Origin: Dysidea avara
Taxonomy: Eukaryota; Porifera; Demospongiae; Dictyoceratida; Dysideidae
Direction of reading: 5' to 3'
Assembly (NCBI RefSeq): GCF_963678975.1
Contig: NC_089275.1
Location: forward strand, 36,246,819-36,310,818
DNA: 64,000 nt
Notes under the pieces: model-generated
Database searches by the model: none
What the model saw: only the letters and a program-made list of their open reading frames with translations
Told to the model about the DNA's origin: nothing
Shown: piece by piece, positions 36,438 through 47,567 of the stretch
Layout of the letters: each line of letters opens with the position of its first letter
How positions within the stretch are numbered: the stretch's first letter is position 1
Program-made: the position numbers and the translations under genes

Positions 36438-37749
36438 TTATGGCAAAGAACTATGCAATAGTAGATGCTTCAGTTCCTAGACCCAAGGAACCTTGCATTA
36501 CAAATTGGACTCTCTGTGTCCTTTGCCAAGAGGATACTAATGCAGCCTTGCAATGTCCAGCAAAATCAAAAGACCATCAGTTGGAAGTGGTTACAAATCA
36601 CTGGCCAAGCATTTAATGCAGTTTCAATCTCTTGGGCACAAACCAATGGCCATTGATGTTGACAGCCCAGAGAGTGGATGTTGTTTGGGATGAATACATT
36701 GTAAATAGTTTAAAAGATGTGACCAGACAAAAGAGAGGCAAAGGAATTCGAAGAAGAGTAGCATCTACCACTCATCTCCCTAAAAACTGGAGAGACTTTC
36801 TTCGGGTGGACGAGAAAAAAACAGAATTATTCAACTTTTTGTCACAACAAATACAACTGATGAGGGAAAGGTGATCTATGCAACTAATGGGAAGATAGTT
36901 TTGAGCACATATGATGCTGATGTGACAGAGCTTTCCCCCTGCTCACACGAAGAAGCACACACACGTCTTCTACTGCATGCAAGAGATGCTGTGCAGAAAG
37001 GACACAAAAAATTGTGCATACCTACAGTAGATACAGATGTTGTAATCCTGGTAATCGCTATGTTTAGTCAGATTAATCCGGATGAGCTGTGGTTAGCATT
37101 TGGTAGTAAATTACATTTCAGGTATATACCAGTTCATGAAGTTGTCAGGGGATTGGATCCAGTGATATGCAAAACTTTGCCAGCTTTTCATGCATTTACT
37201 GGATGTGACACAGTTTCAGCATTTGGAGGACGAGGGGAAAAGACAGCCTGGAGTGTGTGGAAAGTATTTCCTGATATCACTGAAGCATTTGAAGACCTCA
37301 TGCTCATGGAAGACAACATTAGTGACTTGTTCTTGTCATTATTGGAGCGATTTGTAGTGGTGCTGTATGATTGGACCAGTGACCTTCTAACGGTCAAAGA
37401 TGCTAGGAAACGGTTATTTACACAGAAGTCAAGAAGCCTGGAGAACATACCACCAACACAAGCAGCACTCAAGCAACATATTAAGAGGGAAAGCTACCAA
37501 GCACATTGCTGGAGTATGACAGTAATTCAGATTCCGGAACTCCCTAGTCCAGCAGAATGGGAGTGGTGGAAGGATGCTACAGGGTGGCATCTACTATGGA
37601 CCACACTCCCAGAAGCTTCACAATGTTGTTATGAACTGATACGCTGTGCATGCAAGAAAGGGTGCACTGCAAGGTGCAAATGTGTCAAGGCTACTTTAAA
37701 GTGCACTCTACTCTGCTCCTGCTCTGGAGAATGTGAAAGACAGACATAG
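36438..37749 (+). pseudogene. Transposon ORF of the SHEEA/TVDTD/FTGCDT family, copy 1
   Basis: An N-terminal piece (NWTLCVLCQED) is followed, after a frame change, by GYKSLAKHLMQF. A second block starts QRVDVVWDEY and continues RGKGIRRRV and NWRDFLRVDEKKTELF. One more frame change near 36855-36870 leads into the long 292-residue frame: CSHEEAHTRLLLHARDA, TVDTDVVIL, HAFTGCDTVSAFGGRG, LERFVVVLYDWTS, IPPTQAALKQH, then a Cys-rich tail (CACKKGCTARCKC, CTLLCSCSGEC) and TAG. Clustered acidic residues in E-A-x-T-R and TVDTD resemble a PIN/FEN-like nuclease core, which is my inference. The part between the N-terminal piece and QRVDVVW is shorter than in full members, so it is internally deleted as well as frameshifted. 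Confidence 0.85.
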
Positions 37750-37789
37750 TTAATTTGATGTATAATTGATAAAAAGATTTAATCAAATG

Positions 37790-38066
37790 TTTGAAGTGTT
37801 ATAACTTGAGAACAGAATAAGGTATGAGCTTAATTCAAGCACCAGTGTATTCTTTAAAGCAAGCACTTGCATTTGGTATCCCATTAAGGTAGTTTTGATT
37901 ACAATTTATGTACTATAATTGCAGAAATACAATATTTTGTACACAAATGTGATCGTAAAGGTCACCAAAGGTCAAATCTGCGATGGCTCCATATCCAAAA
38001 AAACTCTTCATGATCTGTTGAAACTATGTACAAAATTTCATACTTTCTTCAAAAAGTGCACAATAT
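37790..38066 (-). repeat. Dispersed repeat, right arm of the inverted pair
   Basis: Reverse-complement copy of 27955-28230, sharing 'ggtcaccaaaggtcaaatc', 'atggctccatatcc' and 'cttcaaaaagtgcaca'. It starts about 40 bp after the stop of the transposon ORF and ends about 20 bp before the truncated FReD start at 38089. Confidence 0.85.
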
Positions 38067-38088
38067 CTTAGATACGCCTCTCTACTAT

Positions 38089-38200
38089 TATAATAGTAGT
38101 CATTGTAGACTAGCCAACACTGATCAACTCTAGTTCACTACTACAATAATTGACTGTGAACTGTTGAAAGTACATGAAACATGTTGTACTTTATACTGTT
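38089..38200 (-). pseudogene. FReD promoter and first codons only
   Basis: From 38104 leftward only about five codons of the family's start (M-T-T-I-I) remain, then the sequence jumps to unrelated repeat. Upstream is the conserved family 5' region: 'gactagccaacactgatcaac', 'actacaataattgactgtg' and a TATAAAG at 38189-38195. In the duplicated block at 48.3 kb this promoter drives the intact gene at 47568-48326, so the body of this copy was lost at a breakpoint inside the signal peptide. Confidence 0.85.
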
Positions 38201-39478
38201 CTGTATTTCCTAATAAGGATACTATAATGAGTAGATATATCCTAATATGGTAATCACTGTGACAAAATATCTCAAGTTCAGGTAGGTAACAAAGTGTGTA
38301 GTGTAAGCTATTCATTATATCAACCACAGATAATTAATTTATACAAACCACCTATATACCTACAGATATACCTACACACTTTCACACAATAATGTTAGGC
38401 TATACCCTTAACAGTATACATTCCTGTACATATTTGTACTCATACAGTTTCATGGTTTCCTGATACAGACATGAGGTTATTATGATATGCTTTTGATCAG
38501 CTACAGTTCTTACATTTTATGTTTTTGCTACTACGCAAAATTTTGCCACCATCTTCGGTCATGAAGTTCCGGGATTAATAGTGTTCTGCTCTTTTAGCTG
38601 GTTGTTATATTAGAGTAATTCATTACAATCGTTTTATGTGACTGCTTTATTATTAAATTTTGTGTGATGTTCTATTATAGTATCTCGAATATTAAATGAA
38701 ATTGTGCAAATTGCTTACAGTTAATACTTTATAACTGCTTCAAAATTCCAGCATAGTTCCCTATACCCACACACACCTATGTATAATTCTCATAAAGTAT
38801 TCTATTCTGTGAATGTTATCTAACTAGAGACCTGTGAGAATGCTAAAGCCTGTGAATACAGGGAGTCAGAAACATGTAACTAATTTCATGCTTGCGTAAT
38901 CACTCCATCCATAGTTCAGTATCATATCATTGCTGGAATTCTTGGTAAATTTTCAAGTGACTCAGAATAATTATATTATGCGCAGCTGTAAGAGAGATGT
39001 CAATTGTGATTAAATGTAATCTGAATGAAATGTACTGTATTGTCAGCTCCATTATATATATTACAGGCTGTAATGCTGACTCTAGCTTTTAGGCAGGAGA
39101 AGTCTTCAGTGTATGACAAAGTGACAAAGAGTATTCACAGCATAATTCGTATACAAATACTGCCTGTATATATTCCTTTGGTATGCTCGACAAAATCACA
39201 CCACAGGCCCCAATACTGAATAGCATTGGAGTCATTTAAAGATTTGTGGCCCATTTTCTCTCGTTATAGGGATTATTTTCTTCCAATACTGACTAGAGAC
39301 AGAGTTTGTATAGGTAGTATTGGAACACTATTTTTGCTGTGGTTGTTGCTCAAAATTAAAGCTACTTACAAAGTGTGGAGACAATCTTGACTTCAAGGAG
39401 GGAATCATAGATGAGCTCTTCAAATTTACATGAAATGTGATTCATGGGGTAGCTCTATGGTGAGGCTCAAGCTAATAA
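38201..39478. other. Non-coding flank inside duplication copy 1
   Basis: No gene recognised. Collinear with about 48430-49555 in copy 2. It holds variants of the 'ttattagagtaattcat' and 'gttctattatagtatctcg' motif pair near 38608 and 38670. Confidence 0.5.
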
Positions 39479-39504
39479 GTGAAAGGCAATGTAAAAAGTT
39501 ATTT

Positions 39505-39895
39505 ATTTGTTCATTTGTCCTCTTCCAGATGCAGACTGTTTGTGCCAGTACTTACTTCGCACAAAGTACTTAGCATATCTAGTGCTCCACTCATCATTGA
39601 AGCATCACCCTTCACCAATTTGACATGGCTGAGAGCTGGCAAGCTGTCCTGTTCGACATACTCTTCCCAATCTTCCAGCTGCACAATTACCAACACCAGC
39701 CCGGAACCAGAAAGAGATGAGGAAGATGAATGTAAGGAGAATGATGAAGATGAGAGAAGGGAAGGAGAATGAATGAATGTAAGGAGAATGATGAAGATGA
39801 GAGAAGGGAAGAGATGAGAGAAGAGAATGAATGTAAGGAGAATGATGAAGATGAGAGAAGGGAAGATTCATCTGACCCAGACTTTAATAAACAGA
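39505..39895. other. Exon-like segment with acidic minisatellite, copy 1
   Basis: On the minus strand one frame reads EDWEEYVEQDSLPALSH followed by VKLVKGDASMM. On the plus strand 'gaaagagatgaggaagatgaatg' reads as an acidic tail (DEEDECKENDED). From 39728 to 39860 a unit containing 'gaatgtaaggagaatgatg' is repeated about three times, which breaks the acidic frame present in copy 2. Whether either strand is a real exon cannot be decided here. Confidence 0.35.
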
Positions 39896-39948
39896 GTGTT
39901 CTGATTCTGAATAAATGAGATGTTGTAATATTGTATACTAATTACAGT

Positions 39949-40130
39949 GGAACCTCAGTTATCCAGACCCCACTTATCCAGATTCTTGGTTAACTGAACT
40001 AAGGGAATAACTGCTCTGTTAGAGTACAGTGAATGTTCTATTAGGGTATTTGAAAATACTGATAATTTTAAAGAGATCTTTATGATATTTTAAGCTATTT
40101 AAGCACAGTTTCAGAGATACCATATTAATA
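39949..40130. mobile_element. Mariner/pogo-like MITE, right end deleted
   Basis: Begins TA-CAGTGGAACCTCAGTTATC like the complete copy at 49921-50170, but the right terminal repeat is missing: sequence after 'cacagtttcagagata' joins directly to 'ttaatactgctgg'. Contains 'ctctgttagagtacagtgaatgttctattag', a variant of the dispersed motif pair. Confidence 0.8.
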
Positions 40131-40463
40131 CTGCTGGATAGCACCTATTATTACTTTGAGTTTTAGAGTTTTAATGACATCATAGCACCAACATGATGTC
40201 AGAATCCTGATGGGTGACTTGCTTAGAAAAGTGTCCTTGTTTAATATTTTAGCTATCATAAGTCAAAAATTGGTTTGCTGGTGGCTGTTTTAAATTCTAC
40301 CCTCTTGGCAAAAGAATGCCGGCATTTTTGGAAGGGACCTGGGAGCTAAATTTTTAGAAAATGTCTCTAGAACTCAATTCTACCATCAAAACATGTTAGC
40401 CAAGCCAGAGGATGCATGGTCATGGAATTGGCATTTTTGACCCTACTACAATTATGATAAATT

Positions 40464-40765
40464 GTGACTGAATTTTGGAAAATGCATTTCAGCACATTAA
40501 ATATTTAGTTTTGAAATTCCTACCCATGGGTAGAATAAACCATAGATACCTTGGATTACAAGGAAAGCTTAGAAATATTTTTAAAATGTTTTCTGCTGTT
40601 AACAGCACAATGCTATATAGTTTCAAAAATTCTAACTGTTTAGGTGTAACCATGCAAGCATTCATAATATATTATATAGCAAGAATTCATAATACACCTC
40701 CCTATATACTGCATAATTATGAACTCTTGGTGCTACCATAAGGGTAATTTTCCAAAATTCAGTCA
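40464..40765. mobile_element. GTGACTGAATTTTGG-type MITE
   Basis: Ends GTGACTGAATTTTGGAAAAT and, reversed, ATGACTGAATTTTGGAAAAT. About 302 bp. It is the uninterrupted counterpart of 50767-51312 in duplication copy 2, and it preserves the empty sites of two later insertions. Confidence 0.85.
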
Positions 40766-41773
40766 TGTTCATAATGACCAAAAGTCACTGACCTCTAGTA
40801 TTCCACTAAGTGAATTACAAATCGTCCAGAGTACTCATTGACCTTGAACTTGTCAATGATAACATACACAAGAGAACAAGCTAGGGTAATAGTATACATA
40901 TGTGTACAAGAAAGCTGAAAAACAGCCATCCATTGGCTGATTGCTGTCTCCCTGAATAAAATTTTGAGTTGTTTTCTTACCTTTACACAATTGATTGTCA
41001 CTAAAAGTGAAAGCCTAATAACAATGCATGTTAACAATTAATGTTTACTGCATTATTAAATTTAGTTTTACTCTTGCAAAGCCATGCAGACCACTTGTAT
41101 GTGGTACATATATACTGTACAGAGACTACACTGTATCACAGGGATTATTGTATCTGTAGAAAATCAATAATACAAAATCTACCTATTATGCTAGCATTAT
41201 TCTTCATGGGCACAACAATATTAAATTTTACTCCAAATTGAAATAGTTCTTTAAGAATATTTTAGTAATGTTAATAGGTGTGTTTTGTTTGCAGGGCATA
41301 GCTGAAGAACTGTGTCAGCTGATGCTGCCTCCCTGTTAAAATAACATATTTAAAACTGAAGCACCTAGTAACTATGCTGGCAAAATAGACTGGTTACTTA
41401 ATGCGTAGGGTAAACTTGCAAGCAGACTGGGCTGACCGGAGGGAAGGAGCATTATAAGTATAAAGGACAAATAGTGCACTCAGTTGTCTGAATGTTTGTA
41501 CCCAGGGTGGCCACTACACCCCAATAATTAATTATTTGTCTAATGGCACACATTTTAACAACAAAATTAATTATGTGACACAGTGATGCATACTGGATCG
41601 ATGTACAAGTTTATGTGTATTAAATTATGTGATTATTTTATTTAACAATACAATGATTACAAGAAATCAATGGCTAATGGACACAAAATTATCACTCTCT
41701 TAAATGTCAAACTAAAATTAACACCTATAACGCACACATATTAATATGGAATGTTTTTAGCATAGATTATCAG
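40766..41773. other. 3' flank of the FReD gene at 41774
   Basis: No second gene recognised. A minus-strand AATAAA at 41637-41642, about 130 bp past the FReD stop, is a candidate polyadenylation signal. Confidence 0.45.
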
Positions 41774-42529
41774 TTAGCGATTTTTACAATTCAGTGGTCT
41801 GATTTTCATTTCCATAAATGGTAGAGCTAGCCCCTGACTATTGAGGTATATTGCATTCTTTGCATTGTAGTAACTATGTGCTCTGATTAGGCTACACCTT
41901 TTGTACCACCAGCCACCGTTATTATCCCAAATTGCACAATTGTCTACTGACAAGTCATTGTCACGATCACGTGAAGTAAAGTTCATGTTGTTCAATCCAT
42001 GATAGTGTCCATTATCATTAAATGGATCACTGAGTCCAACACTATCAGACCTTGATATGGTCAGTCGATACTGATCCTCTGCTGGTCCTACTGAAAACTG
42101 CTTGTAATGAAGATAAGATTTTGTTCCATTAGATAACTGATAGTCTATTCGAAGCTCCCAATTTGCATGACTAGTGTAACAGTGAATAGATCTTAACCCA
42201 AGCCAAAATTCTCCATCAAGGCTACCAAATCCATCTTCATATTCCACCCAATCTCTGTTTGTGAAATCGACACTTTCATCTTGCCTCCTCTCAATGATAG
42301 TCCATCCTCCTCCTCCTGAGGTAGTATCACAATATACTCTAGTATTGGAGTCTTTTACTCCACAGAAGTTATTAATAGTGTAGACTCCTGAACTCTTTAC
42401 ATTGTAGTTGTTGTTATTGTAGCCGAGACAACAACAGTTATCAATAGGTCCACCATTTGTTTGACATTCTCCATCAACTAGCACTATTCCTAGACTAACT
42501 AGTATTACTAGTGTTATAATAGTAGTCAT
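41774..42529 (-). CDS. Secreted fibrinogen-related-domain lectin, gene A
   Basis: Intact single-exon gene, 251 residues. Residues 1-20 form a hydrophobic signal peptide ending VLVDG. Residues 22-56 are a short stem with [10 protein letters not shown]. The FReD covers about 57-248: [19 protein letters not shown] (66-84), [19 protein letters not shown] (94-112), WELRIDY (124-130), a DRDND calcium-site motif (188-192), NCA and GGWWYKRC (198-212), and the end LPFMEMKIRPLNC. Family FReDs bind acetylated or other glycans through a pocket in the C-terminal half and act as soluble recognition lectins (ficolins, tachylectins, FREPs). The start is fixed by the signal peptide and the conserved upstream TATA region. 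It heads duplication copy 1. Its counterpart at 52290-53031 is broken. Confidence 0.95.
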   Translation of the reverse strand: MTTIITLVILVSLGIVLVDGECQTNGGPIDNCCCLGYNNNNYNVKSSGVYTINNFCGVKDSNTRVYCDTTSGGGGWTIIERRQDESVDFTNRDWVEYEDGFGSLDGEFWLGLRSIHCYTSHANWELRIDYQLSNGTKSYLHYKQFSVGPAEDQYRLTISRSDSVGLSDPFNDNGHYHGLNNMNFTSRDRDNDLSVDNCAIWDNNGGWWYKRCSLIRAHSYYNAKNAIYLNSQGLALPFMEMKIRPLNCKNR

Positions 42530-42640
42530 TGTAGACTAGCCAACACTGATCAACTCTAGTTCACTACTACAATAATTGACTTTGAACTGCTGAAAGTACA
42601 TGAGAGTTGTATTGTTTTTATACCCTTCCATGTTTCCTAA
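42530..42640 (-). promoter_or_regulatory. FReD gene A promoter with TATA box
   Basis: TATAAAAA on the minus strand at 42615-42622, about 90 bp upstream of the ATG. It sits in a block conserved in every family member: 'cattgtagactagccaac' next to the ATG, then 'actacaataattgact' and 'gaaagtacatgagag'. A start site about 30 bp inside it would give a 5' UTR of roughly 60 nt. Confidence 0.7.
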
Positions 42641-42878
42641 CAAGGAAAAGCTACATGAGTATATAGTTCAAATATCCTATTATGGTGATTATAGTAGCTG
42701 TTTACCATATTAGGTACATGCAGTAAAAGTCTGGTGTGGTATTAGCTTAGACAATCAACTGTCTTCTATGTCAATCATGGAGCTGTAATGATATTCATCA
42801 TGTATAAGCTACTTACTTATATACACACGTAATACTGTCACACATATTAGTGACCTGTGCTTGTGCATGTCTATATAT

Positions 42879-43127
42879 GTGACCGGGCATACGAAAACAG
42901 GGCATGTGGGCACAAACTACACCCAATCACTCTTCAGGTCATATCTCAGTAATGGAATAGTATTTTTGCATTCTGTAACCTGCATCATGATGCCACTTAG
43001 ATGCGTACGAAGAACTGAAAATTGCAATACCATAGCGTAATGATACAAAAAGTTATGAGTAATTAAAGTGTGAAAAAGTAGGCAAAAATCATGTGCCCAC
43101 ATGCCCTATTATCGCAGGCCCGGTCAC
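42879..43127. mobile_element. GTGACCGGGC-type MITE
   Basis: The left end GTGACCGGGCATACGAAAAC pairs with the reversed right end GTGACCGGGCCTGCGATAAT. The 4-bp duplication ATAT is exact (42875-42878 and 43128-43131). It is absent from duplication copy 2, where this interval is replaced by a hAT element. Confidence 0.92.
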
Positions 43128-43971
43128 ATATGTACATACTGTCAGTCAGTACTTTGTAGTGTCAGTAGATTTGACCATGTATTGGTACTAGCCAGGAATT
43201 TGTATATTATGTCATATTTTGCCACTTTGACTGCTATTTCTAACCAAAAAGTTTTTTGTTGCCTTTTGGGCCACAATGGTACTATAAAATTATTGTCAGT
43301 TGACATAATATCATTGCAGTCATTTCTTGGCTGCCACCTTTGATACTGTATTTCACTCAGTAGCTACTTCATCATTTTCTTGTTGTATAGTGTAATTCTT
43401 GTAATTGTTTTGTCTGTTATAATCCTCTTACTTGTCGTACTAAATTACACTTATAAGTTTATGTGTATGTATTTTGTTATGGCACTTAAACAGGCTATAC
43501 AGCAGGCTCTATGCCTTTGTGTACACATGTTGTTGACAAAATTGGATAATATAACTGTCTATATATACACTATTACACATCTTTTTGATACTAGCCTATA
43601 TTTGGAAGGCCATGCGCCTTTTAATGCCTTTGCTGTTTTTGATTATTAGTTGCAAAATAGGAATGTATACTTCTGGCTACATATTAGTTGATGTTATAAC
43701 GATATGTACTAATCAGTGCCAGTGAACTGTCAGACATTCTGGGGAGCTAGTGTTCTTCCCAATCCCCTGGCTGCCAGAAATTCTATCTCTCTCCCCATCA
43801 ATGCCATCATTCAAAATTTTCTACTACCATTGATACATTAAGATGAAAAAAAAAGGTGTAAAGTATATAATTTAGTTGGCTATACATACATAGCTATATA
43901 TAATAAGCATGTGTATTTCAACAGCCTATTAATGTGTATATACAACAAGGAAATAATACATATTTGTGAAA
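43128..43971. other. Spacer between FReD genes A and B
   Basis: Contains a diverged relative of one arm of the 35.6-kb foldback element (about 43250-43345) and, from 43450, sequence collinear with 53845-54360. No gene recognised. Confidence 0.5.
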
Positions 43972-44716
43972 TTAGTTACTGCTACAATTCAGCAGTCTAA
44001 TTTTGATCTCCATAAATGGTAGGGCATGCCACTGACCATTGAGTACAACTGTGCGGCCATAATTATAGGCACTATCAAGCCGAATGTAAGTACAGGATCT
44101 CAACCACCCTCCACCATCACCATGTGCACAATTGCCAGTTGACAGGTCATTGTCAAGATCACGAGAAGAAAATTTCATACCAGTCAATGGATGGTCACTA
44201 ACAAATGGATCAGTCAGTCCAACACTATCAAATCCTGATATGTTTAGTCGGTACTGATCCTCAGCTGGTCCTATTGCAAACTGTCTGTAGTGAAGATAAG
44301 ATCTTGTTCCATTAGATAACTGATAGTCTATTCGAAGCTCCCAACTTCCTTGGTTGGTAAGGCAGTGCATGCATGGATCTTAATCCAAGCCAAAATTCTC
44401 CATGAAAGTTTCCAAATCCATCTTCATATTCTACCCAATCTCTACCTCTATATTCAACCCTTCCATCTCTTCTCATCTGGATGACAGTCCATCCTCCTCC
44501 TCCTGAGGTAGTATCACAATATACTCTAGCATTGGAACATTTCACTTCGCAGAAGTTACCAATGGTGTAGACTCCTGAACTCTTTTTATTGTAGTTGTTG
44601 TTATTGTAGCCAAGACAACAATAGTTGTCAATAGGTCCACCATTTGTTTGACATTCTCCATCAACTAGCACTATTCCTAGACTAACTAGAACTACTAGTG
44701 TTATAATAGTAGTCAT
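43972..44716 (-). pseudogene. FReD lectin gene B, broken by a 4-bp insertion
   Basis: The first 115 or so residues match gene A (signal peptide, Cys stem, [25 protein letters not shown]), then the frame is lost at 44368-44374, where CATG is duplicated relative to the sister copy at 54.4 kb. The second frame resumes at [18 protein letters not shown] and runs to the C-terminus. The later half has RDLDND where most members have RDRDND, GGGWLRSC instead of GGWW, and a different pocket sequence from gene A. Because it is a single short duplication, a sequencing error or a very recent null allele are both possible. The promoter is intact. Confidence 0.9.
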
Positions 44717-44830
44717 TGTAACTAGCCAGCACTGATTAACTCTATTTCACTACTACAATAGTTGACTGTGAACTGTTGAAAGTAACTATGTGAGAGTTGT
44801 GGTGCTTTTATACTGTTGTGTATTTCCTAA
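44717..44830 (-). promoter_or_regulatory. FReD gene B promoter with TATA box
   Basis: TATAAAA (minus strand) at 44806-44812, about 90-96 bp upstream of the ATG, with the same flanking block as gene A. Confidence 0.65.
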
Positions 44831-46077
44831 TGAGGACACTGTATTAACAGGTTGTAATGAGTAGATATATTCTAATATGGCAATGACAGTGATGAAATAT
44901 CTATTTAAGGCAAAGTTCAGTTAGGTGATAAAGTGTATACTGTTAACTATTCACTATATCGACCACAGATACATGTACAGTAATTAGTTTATACAAGCCA
45001 CCTATTTAATAATTATTATACTACAGATATACCTACACACTTTCACACAGTAATGTTAGGCTATACCCTTGACGGTATACATTACTGTACACATTTGTAC
45101 ACATACAGTATTTGGTTTCCTGATTCGGTTCAGTATAGAACTGTGGTTATTATGGTAATAAAATTAAGTATTACATAGCAGCTAGTGCTTACTTACATAT
45201 ATTTTTTGAGAAATATTACTACCCAAAGATTATACCACGATCTTTGGATAACAGGCATAGTTGAACGTTTTAATAAAGTAATTTAAAAAACAACAACACA
45301 TGACTGGAGTTGTGTCAACTTTTTCACTGTAAAACTGAAGGGACTATCATCGTCAAGCTTCATTCACATACTAACGCTGCCATGGCACCCTTGAAATGAT
45401 AACGGCACCCCTTCAGGCCAGTCAGACATCTCGTAGTAGTGTTTTTTCCTGGCTGTAAGACCAATTTTGTCAGACTGGGCCACATTTCAGTTTCAAATAT
45501 AATTATAGTCATCTATTCTATTAACTGGTACAGTAATTCATTATAATCAATTTATGTGACTATATTATTAATGTTGTGACAGTTCTATTAGAATTTCTTA
45601 GTGTATTTCAATTTTTAAATGAGATTGTGCAAATTGCTTATACTGTTATACGCTAATAACTGCTTCAAAATTCCAGCATAGTTCCCTATAATATAAGCCC
45701 ACTCACATCTACATATAATTCTCATAAAAGGTTTCTATTTTGTGAATGCTATCCCACTGACACTAGATAGGAACCTGTGAGAAGACAGCCTGTGGATACA
45801 GGGGGTCAGAAGCATGTGCGTAATTAAAATGTGAGAATTATGCTGGCATACAAATTGCCTCATTAATAATTCAGCATTATATCATTGCTGAAATTCTTGG
45901 AATTTGTTAAGTGGCTCAAAATAATTGTACCATGTGCAGGCGTAAGAGATATGTCAACTGTGATTAAATGTAATCATCCTAGAATGAAATTATACTGCAC
46001 AATAAACAATTAATTGATACATTATAGCAGGCTGAAGCCATGTGGATGAGGAGTGTTTGTGCAAGTGTACTCTAGTC
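44831..46077. other. Non-coding spacer, duplicated
   Basis: Collinear with 55195-56432. It contains 'catggcacccttgaaatgataacggcacccctt' and a pair of 'ctattaa'/'gttctattagaatttct' motifs near 45515-45600. No gene recognised. Confidence 0.5.
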
Positions 46078-46517
46078 TAGGGATGTGGCAATTATGCTGG
46101 CATAATTTTGAGCATAAAAGGTATGTGTGGGAATCAGGGATTATGCTAGCATTTTGAGGTGATTATAAAACTTTAGCAGTAGGAAAATCTGCAGATTGCA
46201 CAATACTGTTAAAAAAGATTGAGATACTCTAATAGAGCACTCAGAAACTCTACTAGAACAGTCACTGAAAATATTAAAGCAGTCACATTGAAATGAAATA
46301 TTCTAATACAACAGCCAGCTAAAGAATTGAAGACTATTTGAAGCTTAAACATCAGTGAAAATGGTGTGATATGGCAATAAACCACAGCATTATTAGCCAA
46401 TTATGATGGCATAATTTTGGGAATAATGGGCAATTCTCAAAAGCATAATTGGTGATTTTTTGAGCACTGTTCAAAAGCATAATGCTCAATTTTTGGAGCA
46501 TAATAGCCTCATGCCTA
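46078..46517. mobile_element. hAT-type MITE, duplication copy 1
   Basis: Ends TAGGGATGTGGCAATTATGC and, reversed, TAGGCATGAGGCTATTATGC. Flanked by CTCTAGTC and CTCCAGTC (one mismatch in 8 bp). Orthologous to the insertion at 56433, so it predates the segmental duplication. Confidence 0.9.
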
Positions 46518-46590
46518 CTCCAGTCATGCATATACGTACCCTATAAGTAGGAGCCTAGTTCATGCAGGTTCTTTTGTATCAAGTTGTATG

Positions 46591-47567
46591 ATGTTTCACT
46601 TCCTATAAGGCCACTTCAACTAATTTTCTTGTTTCTCGGACCCGACCGACCCACAAAATTTGTAAATGAAATGTTTTTGTTCATTTTTAAAGATCACGTG
46701 TTCGATCACGTGAGTTTGTGGGGTCAATGTATTGTTAGCCATCCATATCTGCTATGTGTGGGGCGAGCTTGGTTATTACAAGAAGAGTTGTAAAAGCAGA
46801 CTATGGATGTACGTTTGGTCATTTAGAAGTACTAACCATAACTAATAGTTTGTTATCAAACGCCGTGGTTACACGCATTGCCATAACTTCAGTTTAAAAA
46901 TTATTATTGCCACCAATTATTATTTTATTTATACCTACCTACCGACCCACTTTTACTTAATTTCAGTCCAAGAAACAAAAGATTTAATTGAAATGGCCTA
47001 ACCTTGATGTTCAAGTTGCAAAGAGTGTATTATTAAAATAATGCACACTTCCTACCAACATGGTTTTTCATCTCCAGAAAGTCTTGACGTTATAGCTATT
47101 ATGAAGCGCTGGGCAAAATATCTCAAGGTGGAAAATGGCCTATAGCTAGGATGTTGATGTCTACTGTCTTTCAGTATGGCAACCCAGACTATCTCTTGCA
47201 CAATGATCTTCTTCATATGTATATACCGTAATTTTCTTTTTTTTTTCGTTGTAAAATAATTTTCGTATGCAAGTACTTGTACGAAAATTTCTTTTGCATA
47301 AGATCGAACTACTCTAATAGAACAGTCATTCGCGTAAATCATACAAAATTATTTTACACGAAAATTTATATCACGAAATTTTTTTTGCTCGGAAATAAAG
47401 CGAATTACGGTAATTACAAAAATGATAAGTAATACAAATGATGTAAAAATTACAGAAACAAAAAAAATCGAAATGCACAAGATACTTGTGTAAAATTAAT
47501 ATGCATGCATAATTCACAGTAAGTCTGTACTAGTCTACTACAGTCAAAAATTGTGTGCAGAATGAAG
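46591..47567. other. Spacer between duplication copies
   Basis: Single-copy relative to the duplication. Apart from the MITE at 47226-47410 it contains 'gaccgaccca' phrases around 46640 and, inverted, 46945, suggesting another inverted-repeat element (about 46590-47000, with 'aggccattt/aactaatt' at the ends). No gene recognised. Confidence 0.45.
47226..47410. mobile_element. Mariner-like MITE with TA target site
   Basis: Ends CCGTAATTTTCTTTTTTTT and, reversed, CCGTAATTCGCTTTATTTC, flanked by TA on both sides. Internal subterminal inverted segments ('aaaataattttcgta' and 'aaaattattttacacg') suggest a folded structure, with a copy of 'ctactctaatagaacagtcat' in the middle. Confidence 0.85.

Larger units (their letters stand above)
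38089..46590. repeat. Segmental duplication, copy 1
   Basis: Collinear with 48312-56946 (offsets about 10.2 to 10.5 kb, varying with insertions and deletions). Shared landmarks: the FReD promoter (38.1 / 48.3 kb), a 39.5 / 49.6 kb exon-like segment, a truncated or complete mariner-like MITE (39.95 / 49.92), FReD genes (41.8 / 52.3 and 44.0 / 54.4) and a hAT MITE (46.08 / 56.43). Identity ends after 'caagttgtatgatgt' at about 46590. Confidence 0.93.

Noticed and set aside
37188-37472. Minus-strand 94-residue ORF
   Set aside because: Antisense shadow of the conserved plus-strand transposon ORF.
43972-44716. Gene B read as two separate genes
   Set aside because: The two frames overlap at a CATG duplication and together make one FReD protein. 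It is one frameshifted gene.
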